Below, in pieces: positions 27,572 to 36,163 of a stretch of DNA of 64,000 bases. Position 1 is the first letter of the stretch, and each line of letters starts with the position of its first letter. The position numbers were made by a program, and so were the translations under genes. Below the pieces are notes generated by a model that was not told the origin of the DNA, did not search any database, and saw only the letters and a program-made list of their open reading frames with translations. Source of the stretch: Planctomycetota bacterium (lineage in GTDB: Bacteria > Planctomycetota > UBA1135); assembly GCA_002705055.1 (NCBI GenBank), contig PAHY01000022.1, positions 31,548 to 95,547 on the forward strand, read 5' to 3'.

Positions 27572-28273
27572 ATGAGCCACGACCTCTCCGAAATTCGCAC
27601 CCTCGCCGAGCAGGGCCACCCTGCCGCGCAGTTCAACTTCGGCATCTGCCACCTCCTGGGCGAGGGGGTGGAAAAGGATGCCGCAATCGCGATGGAGTGG
27701 TTCCGCGCCGCCGCCGAGCAGGGGCTCGCCGAGGCGGCCTACAACCTGGCGCTCGGCCATCACCACGGCGATGGCGTGCCGCAGGATCGCGGCGAATCAC
27801 TGCGCTGGCTGCGCGCGTCGGCCGCCGCCGGCTACCCGGACGCGCTGGTCAACCTAGGCATTCTGCTGCAGGAAGGCGACGGCGTCCCCCAGGATCTGGA
27901 GCGCGCGCGCGAGTGCTATCTCGCCGCCGCCGAGGAGAGCCATCCGATCGGGCAGTACAACCTCGCCGTGCTCTACGCCGACGGCATCGGCACCGAGGTG
28001 GATCATGCCAAGGCCTATCTGTGGTTCCACGCGGCCGCGGAGCAGGGGCATGCGCCGGCGCAGGAAGCGCTCGGGATCGCGCTGCTGCACGGCCACGGCA
28101 CCCCGATCGACGAGGCCGAGGCCGCCCACTGGATCCGCAAAGCCGCGGAGCAGGGCCTCGCCTCCGCTCAGCACAACCTGGCCGTGCTCTACGCGACCGG
28201 CCGGGGGCTGAGCCAGGACATGGATCAGGCCCACCACTGGGAAGCGCTCGCGCAGGGCGGCGAAGCCGTCTAG
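27572..28273 (+). CDS. Sel1-repeat protein
   Basis: 233 residues made almost entirely of six Sel1-like (TPR-related) repeats of 36 residues, each of the form 'A..LG..Y..G.GV..D..KA..W...AA..G' (e.g. 'AAYNLALGHHHGDGVPQD', 'GQYNLAVLYADGIGTEVD'). No signal peptide. Such proteins scaffold signalling complexes; the partner is unknown. Starts 33 nt after ettA with a TAGGCT -10-like hexamer in the gap. Convergent with the small zinc-ribbon gene (4-nt overlap). Confidence 0.88.
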   Translation: MSHDLSEIRTLAEQGHPAAQFNFGICHLLGEGVEKDAAIAMEWFRAAAEQGLAEAAYNLALGHHHGDGVPQDRGESLRWLRASAAAGYPDALVNLGILLQEGDGVPQDLERARECYLAAAEESHPIGQYNLAVLYADGIGTEVDHAKAYLWFHAAAEQGHAPAQEALGIALLHGHGTPIDEAEAAHWIRKAAEQGLASAQHNLAVLYATGRGLSQDMDQAHHWEALAQGGEAV

Positions 28274-28512
28274 GCCTGCTCCGCGCCGCAGCGTCGACAG
28301 GCAGGCGGATGCCCCCAGGGCAGAGCCGAGATGGGCAGACCGCAGCGCGGGCAGCGCCAGCTCAGCCGCTGGGCAAGCAGACAGCCGATCACGAAGACGG
28401 TGAGGCCGATCTGGATCTGCTGATCCTCCCACCACAGCAGCGCCAGGAGGCCAAGGCCAAGGCCGCTGACCGCGAGGCGGGCAACCCGGCGCCGTCGGGC
28501 GAACTCGCTCAT
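28270..28512 (-). CDS. small membrane protein with C-terminal zinc ribbon
   Basis: 80 residues: a basic N-terminus, one or two hydrophobic segments (residues ~12-45) and a C-terminal 'CPRCGLPI...CRRCG' zinc ribbon. The start at 28512 overlaps the upstream gene's stop in an ATGA junction; a longer frame upstream is only that gene's shadow. Function unknown. Confidence 0.7.
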   Translation of the reverse strand: MSEFARRRRVARLAVSGLGLGLLALLWWEDQQIQIGLTVFVIGCLLAQRLSWRCPRCGLPISALPWGHPPACRRCGAEQA

Positions 28513-28943
28513 GCGTCTTCCTTGCGGCGGGGAACCGGAATCGTGACCGGTTCGCGCTCGGCGCCGACTTTGTAGCGATAGGGAATCTCGGCGGGCCCGT
28601 GCCCCCCGCCCGGGTGATCCAGCACGCGCAGCCGATAGCGGCCCAGCGCCGGCAGCTGCAGCACAGCTTCGCCCAGATTGTTGGTGCGCATCCGGCCGGT
28701 GCTGCCGTCCGGGGCCTCCCACTCGACCGTCGCCCCGGAGACGGTGCGCCCGGAACCCTCGTGCGCGATCCGCACTGTCAGCGGAAACTGCAGACTGCCG
28801 GCCTCAGAGGGCTGGGTGCGGCGCTCGAGCAGATCCATCGCCGCGTTCTTGTTCGGCGACCAGAAGAAGAACCACACCCAGGCCGCGAAGGCCAGGAACA
28901 ACAGGCTGGTGAACCAGCGACCGTCGAGGTGCTTCTTGCTCAT
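28509..28943 (-). CDS. membrane-anchored protein with carboxypeptidase-regulatory-like domain
   Basis: 144 residues: one N-terminal membrane segment (~12-28), then a beta-sandwich-like region with 'GRTVSGATVEWEAPDGSTGRMRTNNLGEAVLQLPALGRYRL' (split over strands), the pattern of transthyretin-like/CarboxypepD_reg domains. Probably an envelope protein exposed outside the cytoplasm. Five nt after the enoyl-CoA hydratase gene and coupled (ATGA) to the zinc-ribbon gene. Role unknown. Confidence 0.65.
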   Translation of the reverse strand: MSKKHLDGRWFTSLLFLAFAAWVWFFFWSPNKNAAMDLLERRTQPSEAGSLQFPLTVRIAHEGSGRTVSGATVEWEAPDGSTGRMRTNNLGEAVLQLPALGRYRLRVLDHPGGGHGPAEIPYRYKVGAEREPVTIPVPRRKEDA

Positions 28944-28948
28944 GCGCC

Positions 28949-29734
28949 TTAACGGCCGGCGAAGCGCGGCGCTCTCTTCTCGGCGAAGGCCGCGAGCGCT
29001 TCCAGCCGATCTTCGGTCGGAATGATGCGCTGATAGCAGGCCGCTTCGTGCTCGAGCGCCGCTTCAATCGCGAGATCCAGGCCGCCGTCGATGGCGTCTT
29101 TGGCGGCGCGCAACGCGAGCGGACCGTTGTTCTGCAGCGCGGCGAGCATCGCCTCCGCGGTGGCTCGCGTCTGACCCGCCGGGGCGAGCTGATGCACTAG
29201 GCCGATCGACTCGGCTTCGGCTGCGGTCAGTCGACGCGCCAGCAGAATCAGCTCCTTCGCTTTCGCAGCGCCGACGAGGCGCGGCAGGCGAATGCAGCCG
29301 CCCGCGCCCGGGATGATCGCCAGGCTGGTCTCGGTCAGGCCGATGAGGGCCTCGGCGTCGAGGATGCGCAGATCGCAGGCCAGCGCCATCTCGCAGCCTC
29401 CGCCGAAGGCGTGGCCGTTCATGGCCGCGATGGTCGGCTGCGGCAGCGCCGCGATGTCGTCCATGGTCGCGCGGATCTGCCGCACGAACTGAGGTACCAT
29501 GTCCTCCGGCATGGTGCGGCGCTCCTTCAGATCGGCGCCGGCGCAGAAAGCCTTGTCGCCGGCCCCGGTCAGGACCACGGCCCAAACCGAGTCGTCCTCG
29601 CGCAGCTCGGCCAGCAGCTCGCGCAGCAGGTTGAGCGTCGGGAAGGACAGCGCGTTGCGCGCTTCCGGGCGGTTGATGGTCAGCCAGGCGGCGTGGCCAT
29701 CCCGTTCGAGAGTCACGAGAGGAGCTTCACTCAT
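28949..29734 (-). CDS. enoyl-CoA hydratase, methylglutaconyl-CoA hydratase-like
   Basis: 261 residues, crotonase fold. 'LTINRPEARNAL', oxyanion loop 'KAFCAGADLKER', 'HAFGGGCEMALACDLRI' with the first catalytic Glu, and 'LTETSLAIIPGAGGCIRLPRLVGAAKAKELILLARRL' (in parts) with the second. The 'IIPGAGG..RLPRLVG.AKAKELI' stretch is typical of the AUH/LiuC group that hydrates 3-methylglutaconyl-CoA in leucine breakdown. The HMG-CoA lyase gene 1.2 kb away performs the next step, which supports this reading. Substrate not proven. Confidence 0.82.
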   Translation of the reverse strand: MSEAPLVTLERDGHAAWLTINRPEARNALSFPTLNLLRELLAELREDDSVWAVVLTGAGDKAFCAGADLKERRTMPEDMVPQFVRQIRATMDDIAALPQPTIAAMNGHAFGGGCEMALACDLRILDAEALIGLTETSLAIIPGAGGCIRLPRLVGAAKAKELILLARRLTAAEAESIGLVHQLAPAGQTRATAEAMLAALQNNGPLALRAAKDAIDGGLDLAIEAALEHEAACYQRIIPTEDRLEALAAFAEKRAPRFAGR

Positions 29735-29764
29735 GGCGAGCCCCGGATTCTACTCCTGCGCCCC

Positions 29765-29770
29765 TAAACT
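29765..29770 (+). promoter_or_regulatory. -10-like element of the DUF2891 lipoprotein gene
   Basis: TAAACT 6 nt before the ATG at 29777; no Shine-Dalgarno, so a leaderless transcript is likely if this is used. Confidence 0.4.
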
Positions 29771-29776
29771 CGCGGC

Positions 29777-30910
29777 ATGGCCCGCCTGCTTCCCCTCGCC
29801 CTCCTCGGCCTGTTTCTGACCAGCTGCCAGGCTGCGCCTCCCGCGGCCCCCGAGCCGGCGCTGCCGCCGCTCACCGCTGAGCTCGCCGAGCGCTTTGCCG
29901 GCTTGGCCGTCGAGGGGATCGTCCGCGAGTACCCGAACAAGCCGGGCAATGTGATGGTCGACGCGGCCGGAGTGCGCAGCCCGCGCGCGATGCACCCGGC
30001 CTTCTACGGCAGCTTTGACTGGCACTCCTCGGTCCACGGCCACTGGATGCTGATCCGCCTGATGCGCGTGGGCCCGCCGCTGCCTCCCGAACTCCTGCAG
30101 GAGATCCGTCAGGCGCTGGATGCCCACCTGCAGGCAGATGCGATCGCTGCCGAGGTGGCCTACTTCCGTGAGCCGGGGCAGCGCAGCTTTGAGCGGATGT
30201 ACGGCTGGGCCTGGGCGCTGCGGCTCGCGGCCGAGCTGCATGCCTGGAGTGAATCGCAGCCCGATGACCCTGCGGTGCGGCGCTGGCGCGAGGCCGTGCG
30301 CCCGCTCGAGGACTATCTGGTCGAGCAGATCCCCCCGTACCTGGAACGCCTCGAGTGGCCGATCCGGATCGGCGAGCATCAGGACACCGGCTTTGCGCTG
30401 GGACAGATCTTGGACTACGCCGCGATCGTCGGGAATGAGGCGCTGGCCCGCACGGTGCGCCAGCGCGCCCGCGACTACTACCTGGCCGACCGTGCGTATC
30501 CGGCGGCCTACGAGCCCTCGGGCCAGGACTTCTTCTCGTCCGGGCTGAACGAGGCCGACCTGATGCGCCGCGTGCTGCCGCGCGAGGAGTACCGGCGCTG
30601 GCTGGACGAGTTTCTGCCGGGACTCGCGGAGGGTGCGGTGCCGCGCCTGCTCGAGCCGGTCGGCGTGAGCGATCTGAGTGACGGCAAGCTGGTGCACCTG
30701 GCCGGGCTGAACCTCTCGCGGGCCTGGTGCTGGCTAGGCATCGCGTCGGCGCTGGATCCGAACGACCCGCGCGCTCGTGTCGGTCGCGCCGCCGCCGCCG
30801 CGCACTATGAAGCCGGGCTCGGCTACGTCTTCTCCGGCGACTACGCCGGCGAGCACTGGCTGGCTTCCTTCGCGGTCTACCTGGTGACCGGTTCCGGTCG
30901 CTCGCGCTAG
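29777..30910 (+). CDS. DUF2891-family lipoprotein
   Basis: 377 residues. Lipoprotein signal 'LLGLFLTSC' with Cys at residue ~17, then a helical barrel-like domain with DUF2891 hallmarks: 'HPAFYGSFDWHSSVHGHWMLIRL', 'ERMYGWAWALRLAAEL', 'GEHQDTGFALGQILDYA', 'EPSGQDFFSSGLNEADLMRRVL', 'LVHLAGLNLSRAW' and 'YAGEHWLASFAVYLVTG'. The many conserved His, Trp and Asp suggest an enzyme, perhaps acting on sugars, but no activity is established. Convergent with the HMG-CoA lyase gene (4-nt overlap). Confidence 0.85.
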   Translation: MARLLPLALLGLFLTSCQAAPPAAPEPALPPLTAELAERFAGLAVEGIVREYPNKPGNVMVDAAGVRSPRAMHPAFYGSFDWHSSVHGHWMLIRLMRVGPPLPPELLQEIRQALDAHLQADAIAAEVAYFREPGQRSFERMYGWAWALRLAAELHAWSESQPDDPAVRRWREAVRPLEDYLVEQIPPYLERLEWPIRIGEHQDTGFALGQILDYAAIVGNEALARTVRQRARDYYLADRAYPAAYEPSGQDFFSSGLNEADLMRRVLPREEYRRWLDEFLPGLAEGAVPRLLEPVGVSDLSDGKLVHLAGLNLSRAWCWLGIASALDPNDPRARVGRAAAAAHYEAGLGYVFSGDYAGEHWLASFAVYLVTGSGRSR

Positions 30911-31818
30911 CCGCCGACTGGCTCGGCCTTCAGCAGCTCGGCGCCCAGCCACGCGGCGGTAGCCCGGATCTGCGGCAAATCGGTCGCGCAGGAGGTCCCC
31001 CACGCCGGCAGCGCTTCCAGCAGTTCCTCGCTGGCCAGATTGCCCTTCGCGCCCGGCGCGAAAGGACAGCCTCCGGTCCCACCGGTCGCAGCATCGAAAT
31101 CGGCGATGCCCAGCTGCCAGGCGGCCTGGCAATTGTCGACCGCGTGGCCGTACGTGTCGTGCATGTGCAGGCCGAGCCGCGCGGGATCGGCAAACTCGAG
31201 CGCACCCGCGACCAGCGATTCGACGTCGCCGCGCTCGGCGACTCCGAGCGTGTCCGACAGCAGGATGCGATCGGCTCCGGCTTCGTAAACCGCACGCGTG
31301 ATGTCGAGCACCTGCTGGGGATCGGTGCGCCCCTCGATCGGGCAGCGGAATGCCATCGAGATGTAGAGCCGCGAGTAGCGGCCCTGCTGCTTGGCGTCGC
31401 GGATCAGCCCGCAGGACTCCTCAAGAGCCTCGGCGACGGTCTTGTTGACGTTCGCCTTGCTGTGCGCATCGGTGGCCGAGACCAGCATCGTGATCTCTTC
31501 GAGCGAGGTCTCGAGAATGCGCTCGTAGCCACGCCGGTTGGGCACGAGGCCCGCGAAGCGCACCCCGGCGGCGCGCGCCTCGGCGACCCACGGCGCCTGC
31601 TCGAGCTGCTCGCACAGCGCCGGCGTATCCGCCATCTGCGGGAGCAGATCGGGGCGGACGAAGGAGCCGACTTCGATGCTCGCCGGGCGGGCCGCCGCTA
31701 GCCGACGGATCAGCTCCAGCTTGCGATCGGTCGCCAGAATGACCTTCTCGTTCTGCAGACCGTCGCGCGGCGCGACCTCGTGCAAGCGCACGCTACGGGG
31801 AGCCTCGTCCATCGTCAC
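30907..31818 (-). CDS. hydroxymethylglutaryl-CoA lyase
   Basis: 303 residues, standard. TIM barrel of the HMGL/LeuA group: 'EVAPRDGLQNEK' with the metal-binding Asp and catalytic Arg, 'IEVGSFVRPDLLPQMAD', 'HMHDTYGHAVDN' metal-ligand histidines and the family signature 'GGTGGCPFAPGAKGN' with the catalytic Cys. It splits HMG-CoA to acetyl-CoA and acetoacetate. With the hydratase nearby it fits leucine degradation rather than mevalonate synthesis (no mevalonate gene here; dxs is present). Confidence 0.93.
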   Translation of the reverse strand: MTMDEAPRSVRLHEVAPRDGLQNEKVILATDRKLELIRRLAAARPASIEVGSFVRPDLLPQMADTPALCEQLEQAPWVAEARAAGVRFAGLVPNRRGYERILETSLEEITMLVSATDAHSKANVNKTVAEALEESCGLIRDAKQQGRYSRLYISMAFRCPIEGRTDPQQVLDITRAVYEAGADRILLSDTLGVAERGDVESLVAGALEFADPARLGLHMHDTYGHAVDNCQAAWQLGIADFDAATGGTGGCPFAPGAKGNLASEELLEALPAWGTSCATDLPQIRATAAWLGAELLKAEPVGG

Positions 31819-31824
31819 GGGTGC

Positions 31825-32589
31825 CTAGGATACTGCGCCCGGTTTTTCGAGCACGAGCATGCCGAAGGCGAAGCGAGCCTCGGGATGACGCTTATCGAGG
31901 ACCTCGCGTTGACCGGCATCGTGGAAGGCCTGGGGTTCCGCCAGCTGCAGACCGGCGTCGGCCAGCAGCTCGATCATGCGCTGGAGCCGCTCCGCGTCTC
32001 GCCAGGGGGCCTCGCCAGGTGCCTCCTGACCGTATTCGAAGGTCAGCACCATGCGCCCGCCGGGGGCCAGCGCCCGCGCGAGCCGCGGCAGCAGACGCTC
32101 CTGCCCGGCGTACGGGATGTGCTCCAGCACGCAGTAGGAGTGCACCGCGTCGAAGCTGCCGACCGGCCAGCCGTCCGGCCAGACCTCCTGTTCGGCAGCC
32201 AGATCGGCGGTCGACGTGCGGATCGGCCAGGCGCGCGCGGCCGCCACCCGATCCGTAGCCGCGTTGAGCGCGGCGTCCGGGTCGAGCACGAAGACCTCGG
32301 CACCCCGCGCCGCCGCGAAACAGGGAGGCAGGGTGCCCCCACCCCCGAGGTCGAGCAGACGCTGCCCTGGGCCCACCGGCGCCGCGACCCAGCCACGGGC
32401 GTACTCCCAGAGCTTGAGATCGCGAATCCGCCAGCGAAAGCGCAGCACGCCGTTGATCGCGACCGGGGTCGCGCGCAGCGTGAAGGCGCGATGCAGGAAG
32501 CGCACCAGCTGGCGACGCGCCGCGGCGACCGGGGCCTCTTTCAGGTCGGCCCAGTCGTGCGTCTTCTGCGGAACGGCCAGCCGGCTCAC
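31825..32589 (-). CDS. class I SAM-dependent methyltransferase
   Basis: 254 residues. 'RLLDLGGGGTLPPCFAA' is the SAM motif I, 'VFVLDPDA' motif II, 'SFDAVHSYCVLEHI' and 'ALAPGGRMVLTFEYG' complete a methyltransferase_11-type core; the N-terminal ~80 residues are helical. Start assigned to the GTG at 32589, which overlaps the stop of the upstream kinase gene (GTGA); a longer frame reading back to 32835 is only that gene's shadow. Substrate unknown; pairing with a KdkA/WaaP-like kinase hints at an envelope glycolipid. Confidence 0.78.
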   Translation of the reverse strand: MSRLAVPQKTHDWADLKEAPVAAARRQLVRFLHRAFTLRATPVAINGVLRFRWRIRDLKLWEYARGWVAAPVGPGQRLLDLGGGGTLPPCFAAARGAEVFVLDPDAALNAATDRVAAARAWPIRTSTADLAAEQEVWPDGWPVGSFDAVHSYCVLEHIPYAGQERLLPRLARALAPGGRMVLTFEYGQEAPGEAPWRDAERLQRMIELLADAGLQLAEPQAFHDAGQREVLDKRHPEARFAFGMLVLEKPGAVS

Positions 32590-33440
32590 GGATACTTCGG
32601 CGTGTGGCGCGCCATGCGCTGCTGCTTGGCCGCGATCTCGCCCGCCCAGCGGCGCACCAGCGGATCCACCCGCAGCTTGCCCAGATAGACCATCAGAAAG
32701 CGCAGCTGATCGGTGCGGCTGACGTTGGGCGGCAGCGAATGCAGCAGCGCCGCCAGATCCTTGACCAGCCAGCGCTGGCGCGGCGGGAAACGCTGTTCGA
32801 CCCGCTGCAGATCGACGATGTAGGGACGCCCCCACCGCGGATCGTCGGCGACGATCAGATGGGCGCAGTAGAGATCGCGGTGAATGAAGCCGCCGCTGTG
32901 GAGGCGTCGCACCAGGCCCGCCAGGTCGCGGATCACCGCCTGCGCCAGGCTGGCCTCCCGCCGCCCCGGCTCGCCGGGCAGGCGGTCGCGCAGCATGTCG
33001 TGCAGATTGGGGCCGGGCACCTCGCGGGTGACCAGGTAGGACTCGGCGGGGACGGCAAAGGTGGCCCCGCTCTCGCCCACCGCGACCGGATCCGGCACGT
33101 CAAAGCCGCTGCGCCGCATCATCACGTGATTGTCGAACTCGATCCGGGCCGGGCTGGTGGCGCGGAGCCGGAACGGGAAATACCGCTCGGTGATCGAGAG
33201 GCCGCGATGCCGCTTGAGGAAGAACACGCTGCGCGGCCCCTCGATGCGGTGCGTGGTGCGGGTCCCGGCTTCGCGGATGAGTTGCCCACCACTGAAATCC
33301 ATCGCGCCCCGCACCGTGTCGAGGCCGAGTTCGACGAGCTCAGCCTGATCCTCGGCGGCGGCCACGACCCGTCCTTCGTCCAGCTCGACCATCGGCCGGC
33401 GCCGGGCTCGGTATTGCTCCGGGGTGCGCATCCCCTCCAT
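32586..33440 (-). CDS. KdkA/WaaP-type lipopolysaccharide kinase family protein
   Basis: About 284 residues. A eukaryotic-kinase-like fold: 'FFLKRHRG' with an ATP-binding Lys, '[17 protein letters not shown]', the catalytic loop '[14 protein letters not shown]' and metal-binding '[12 protein letters not shown]'. This is the Kdo/heptose-kinase (InaA/WaaP/KdkA) pattern, phosphorylating inner-core sugars of LPS on the cytoplasmic side; lipid A genes elsewhere in the window make this fitting. Start uncertain: ATG at 33440 or 33431; the frame stays open to 33581 but overlaps the divergent GDH promoter region. Confidence 0.8.
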   Translation of the reverse strand: MEGMRTPEQYRARRRPMVELDEGRVVAAAEDQAELVELGLDTVRGAMDFSGGQLIREAGTRTTHRIEGPRSVFFLKRHRGLSITERYFPFRLRATSPARIEFDNHVMMRRSGFDVPDPVAVGESGATFAVPAESYLVTREVPGPNLHDMLRDRLPGEPGRREASLAQAVIRDLAGLVRRLHSGGFIHRDLYCAHLIVADDPRWGRPYIVDLQRVEQRFPPRQRWLVKDLAALLHSLPPNVSRTDQLRFLMVYLGKLRVDPLVRRWAGEIAAKQQRMARHTPKYP

Positions 33441-33495
33441 GCCGGAATGGTCCCAAGAAGCAGGCCCCCGCTGCAAGGATTTCCCGGGGCAAGGG

Positions 33496-33525
33496 GTGAC
33501 GCGGCCCTTCGGAGCGGGATACAGT
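33496..33525 (+). promoter_or_regulatory. candidate sigma70 promoter of the GDH pair
   Basis: GTGACG (33496-33501) and TACAGT (33520-33525) separated by 18 nt, about 55 nt before the first GDH ATG, in the 139-nt divergent gap. Half-sites are imperfect. Confidence 0.35.
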
Positions 33526-33579
33526 TCTCCGATTCTCGCCAGCGGTCCCCCCGCGCGAAGGACGTCCCCCGTCAGAGTC

Positions 33580-34845
33580 ATGACAGCGATCCACGCGAGC
33601 GCCGAGTCGAACCCCTACGTCCAGATGACGCAGCGGCTCGATCAGGCGACCGGTCTCCTCGAACTCGACCCGGGCATGGCCGCGATTCTGGCTGAGCCCG
33701 CGCACGAGCTCACCGTTTCAATCCCGGTCCAGATGGACAACGGCACCGTTCGGGTGTTCACCGGCTACCGGGTGCAGCACTCGATCGCGCGCGGTCCGGC
33801 CAAGGGTGGCATCCGCTACGCGCCCGACGTCAGCCTCGACGAGGTCCGCGCCCTGGCGGCGTGGATGACCTGGAAGTGCGCCGTCGTCAACGTGCCCTTT
33901 GGCGGAGGCAAGGGCGGGATCATCTGCGACCCGCGCCGCATGTCCTCCGGCGAGGTCGAGCGCCTGACCCGCCGCTACACCGCGAACCTGCTCGACATCA
34001 TCGGGCCCGAGCGCGACGTCCCGGCCCCGGACATGAACACCAATGAACAGGTCATGGCCTGGTTCATGGACACCTATTCGCACCACGTGCGCGCGACCCA
34101 GACCGCCATCGTAACCGGCAAGCCGGTCGGCCTGGGCGGTTCGCTCGGACGCCGCGAAGCGACCGGCCTGGGCGTGGCCATTTCGGCGCGCGAAGCGCTG
34201 AAGCACGTCGGCATGCCGGACTCGGGCTGCCGCGTGGTGGTCCAGGGCTGCGGCAACGTCGGCGGCCTGGGCGCCCAGTTCATTCAGGAGATGGGCCACA
34301 AGATCACGGCGATCTCGGACATCTACGGCGCGATCCACAATGAGAACGGCCTGGACATGCCTGCCGTCCTCAGCTTTCTCGACGAGCACCGCACCCTCGA
34401 AGGCTTCCCGGGCGCCGAACGCATCGACGGCAAGGAGCTGCTCGAACTCGACTGCGATCTGCTGGTGCCCGCCGCGACCGAGAACCAGATCACCTCGGCC
34501 AACGCTGCGCGCATTCAGGCCAAGGTCATCGTCGAGGGTGCCAACGGCCCGACCACGGCCGATGCCGACAAGATTCTCGAGTCGAAAGGCGTCTTCATCG
34601 TGCCCGACATCCTCGCCAACGCTGGCGGGGTGACGGTCTCCTACTTCGAGTGGGTCCAGGACCGTATGGGCTACTTCTGGGAGAAGAAGGACGTCTTCGA
34701 TCGGATGGAACGCATCATGGTCGAGGCCTTCGACTCGGTGGTGGCTTCGGCCGAACGCCACAAGACCAGCCCTCGGATCGGCGCCTACTGCGTGGGCGTG
34801 GATCGGGTGGCCTACTGCCTGCAGATGCGAGGTCTCTATGCCTGA
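33580..34845 (+). CDS. glutamate dehydrogenase, catalytic-type subunit
   Basis: 421 residues, hexameric-type GDH. All substrate residues are present: 'GPAKGGIRY' (Lys75), 'MTWKCA' (Lys99), 'PFGGGKGGI' with catalytic Lys111, 'PAPDMNT' with Asp151, and '[12 protein letters not shown]' with the conserved Ser. The NAD(P) domain has '[11 protein letters not shown]'. It interconverts glutamate and 2-oxoglutarate. The ATG at 33580 is chosen by homology to the family N-terminus. Its last 8 nt overlap the start of a diverged paralogue, so the two proteins are probably made in fixed ratio. Confidence 0.95.
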   Translation: MTAIHASAESNPYVQMTQRLDQATGLLELDPGMAAILAEPAHELTVSIPVQMDNGTVRVFTGYRVQHSIARGPAKGGIRYAPDVSLDEVRALAAWMTWKCAVVNVPFGGGKGGIICDPRRMSSGEVERLTRRYTANLLDIIGPERDVPAPDMNTNEQVMAWFMDTYSHHVRATQTAIVTGKPVGLGGSLGRREATGLGVAISAREALKHVGMPDSGCRVVVQGCGNVGGLGAQFIQEMGHKITAISDIYGAIHNENGLDMPAVLSFLDEHRTLEGFPGAERIDGKELLELDCDLLVPAATENQITSANAARIQAKVIVEGANGPTTADADKILESKGVFIVPDILANAGGVTVSYFEWVQDRMGYFWEKKDVFDRMERIMVEAFDSVVASAERHKTSPRIGAYCVGVDRVAYCLQMRGLYA

Positions 34846-36163
34846 TCCCACCCCTGAACAGCTCCGCGACCCGCTCGCCGGAGAAGGCCTCGAAGAGCAG
34901 CAGGCGCCGTCCCCCGCCCTCGACGAGGAAAACCCATTCTCGTCGATGATGGCGCGCTTCGACGAAGCGGCCGCGCATCTCGGCCTTTCCCCCGACGCCT
35001 ACGCGGTCCTCCGCCGCCCGGACCGCCAGTTCAAGTTTGCGATCCCGGTGCAGTACCCGGACGGCACCGTTCGCGTCCATAAGGGCTACCGCATTCGCCA
35101 CAACCTCTCGCTGGGTCCTTGCCTGGGCGGCCTGCGCCTGGAGAGCGACCTGAAGCGCGAAGAACTCGCCGCACTCGCTGGCTGGGCAACCTGGAAGAAC
35201 GCCGCCCTCGGCATTCCGTTTGGCGGCTCGGCAGGTGGGGTCGATTACGACCCGCGTGGCCAGGCCGAGGTAACGACCGAAGCCGTCGTCCGGCGCTACA
35301 CCGCTGGCCTGCAGGATCTGCTCGGCCCTGAGACCGACATCCTCTCCCCCGATCTGCACTGCAATGAGCAGATCATGGCCTGGTGCCTGGACACCTACTC
35401 CATGCACGTGCGCCATACCGAGAACGCGGTCGTGGTCGGCAAGCCGGAAGGCCTCGCCGGCACGCACGGGCGCGACTGCGCCGTGGGTCGCAGCGCGATC
35501 GTGCTGATGGAACGCCGCCTGGCCACGATGGACATCTCCGGCCCAGTCGACATCGTCGTCCAAGGCGCCGGCACGGTCGGCGCGCAAGTCATGCGCGAGG
35601 CCGTCGCCCGCGGTCACCGCGTCATTGCCGCCGGCGACTTCCGCGGCGCCGCCCACAATCAGGCCGGGCTCGACATCGAAGCTCTCCTCGCTCACCGCGC
35701 CGCCCACGGCTCCGTCGAAGGCTTCGCAGGCGGCGACGCCATCGACCCCTCCGAACTGCTCGCGCAACCCTGTGATGTCCTGATCCCGGCGGCCACTGCC
35801 GACCAGATTCACAGCCGCAACGCCGCCTCGATTCAGGCCAAGCTCATCGTCGAAGCCGCCAACGGCCCGACCAGCAAGCGCGCCGACGGCATCCTCTCAG
35901 ACCGCGGGATCCCGGTGGTCCCTGATCTCCTGGGGAACGCCGGGTCTGCTGTGATCGCCTACTTTGAGTGGGTGCAGAATCGGATGGGTTATCAGTGGAC
36001 TGAGGAGATGGTCTTCGAGCGCCTGGACCGGATGGTGATTGAGGCGTACGACAAGGCGCGGAAGATTGCGAAGGAGCATCAGGTGGGGCTGCGGCTTGCG
36101 GCTTGCATTCTTGGGGTGAAGCGGGTCGCTTACTTCGACAATATGCGCGGGTTATACGCCTGA
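34838..36163 (+). CDS. glutamate dehydrogenase paralogue lacking catalytic residues (probable regulatory subunit)
   Basis: 441 residues, collinear with the upstream GDH after a ~21-residue N-terminal extension. Substrate-site residues are lost: the first Lys is Leu96 ('GPCLGGLRL'), the catalytic Lys is Ala132 ('PFGGSAGGV'), and the Ser before YFEW is Ala ('[12 protein letters not shown]'). The middle Lys120 ('TWKNA'), Asp172 and the nucleotide-binding '[10 protein letters not shown]' remain. It is full length and uninterrupted, so it is not a pseudogene. Thermus thermophilus has a comparable GdhA/GdhB pair in which one subunit regulates the other; that is the best model. The TGA stop lies within the terminal repeat of the adjacent insertion sequence. 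Confidence 0.88.
   Translation: MPDPTPEQLRDPLAGEGLEEQQAPSPALDEENPFSSMMARFDEAAAHLGLSPDAYAVLRRPDRQFKFAIPVQYPDGTVRVHKGYRIRHNLSLGPCLGGLRLESDLKREELAALAGWATWKNAALGIPFGGSAGGVDYDPRGQAEVTTEAVVRRYTAGLQDLLGPETDILSPDLHCNEQIMAWCLDTYSMHVRHTENAVVVGKPEGLAGTHGRDCAVGRSAIVLMERRLATMDISGPVDIVVQGAGTVGAQVMREAVARGHRVIAAGDFRGAAHNQAGLDIEALLAHRAAHGSVEGFAGGDAIDPSELLAQPCDVLIPAATADQIHSRNAASIQAKLIVEAANGPTSKRADGILSDRGIPVVPDLLGNAGSAVIAYFEWVQNRMGYQWTEEMVFERLDRMVIEAYDKARKIAKEHQVGLRLAACILGVKRVAYFDNMRGLYA

Noticed and set aside
32590..32835. N-terminal extension of the methyltransferase to an upstream start
   Set aside because: The extension overlaps the KdkA-like kinase coding region, is low-complexity Ala/Gly/Arg, and a GTG overlapping the kinase stop gives a normal start.
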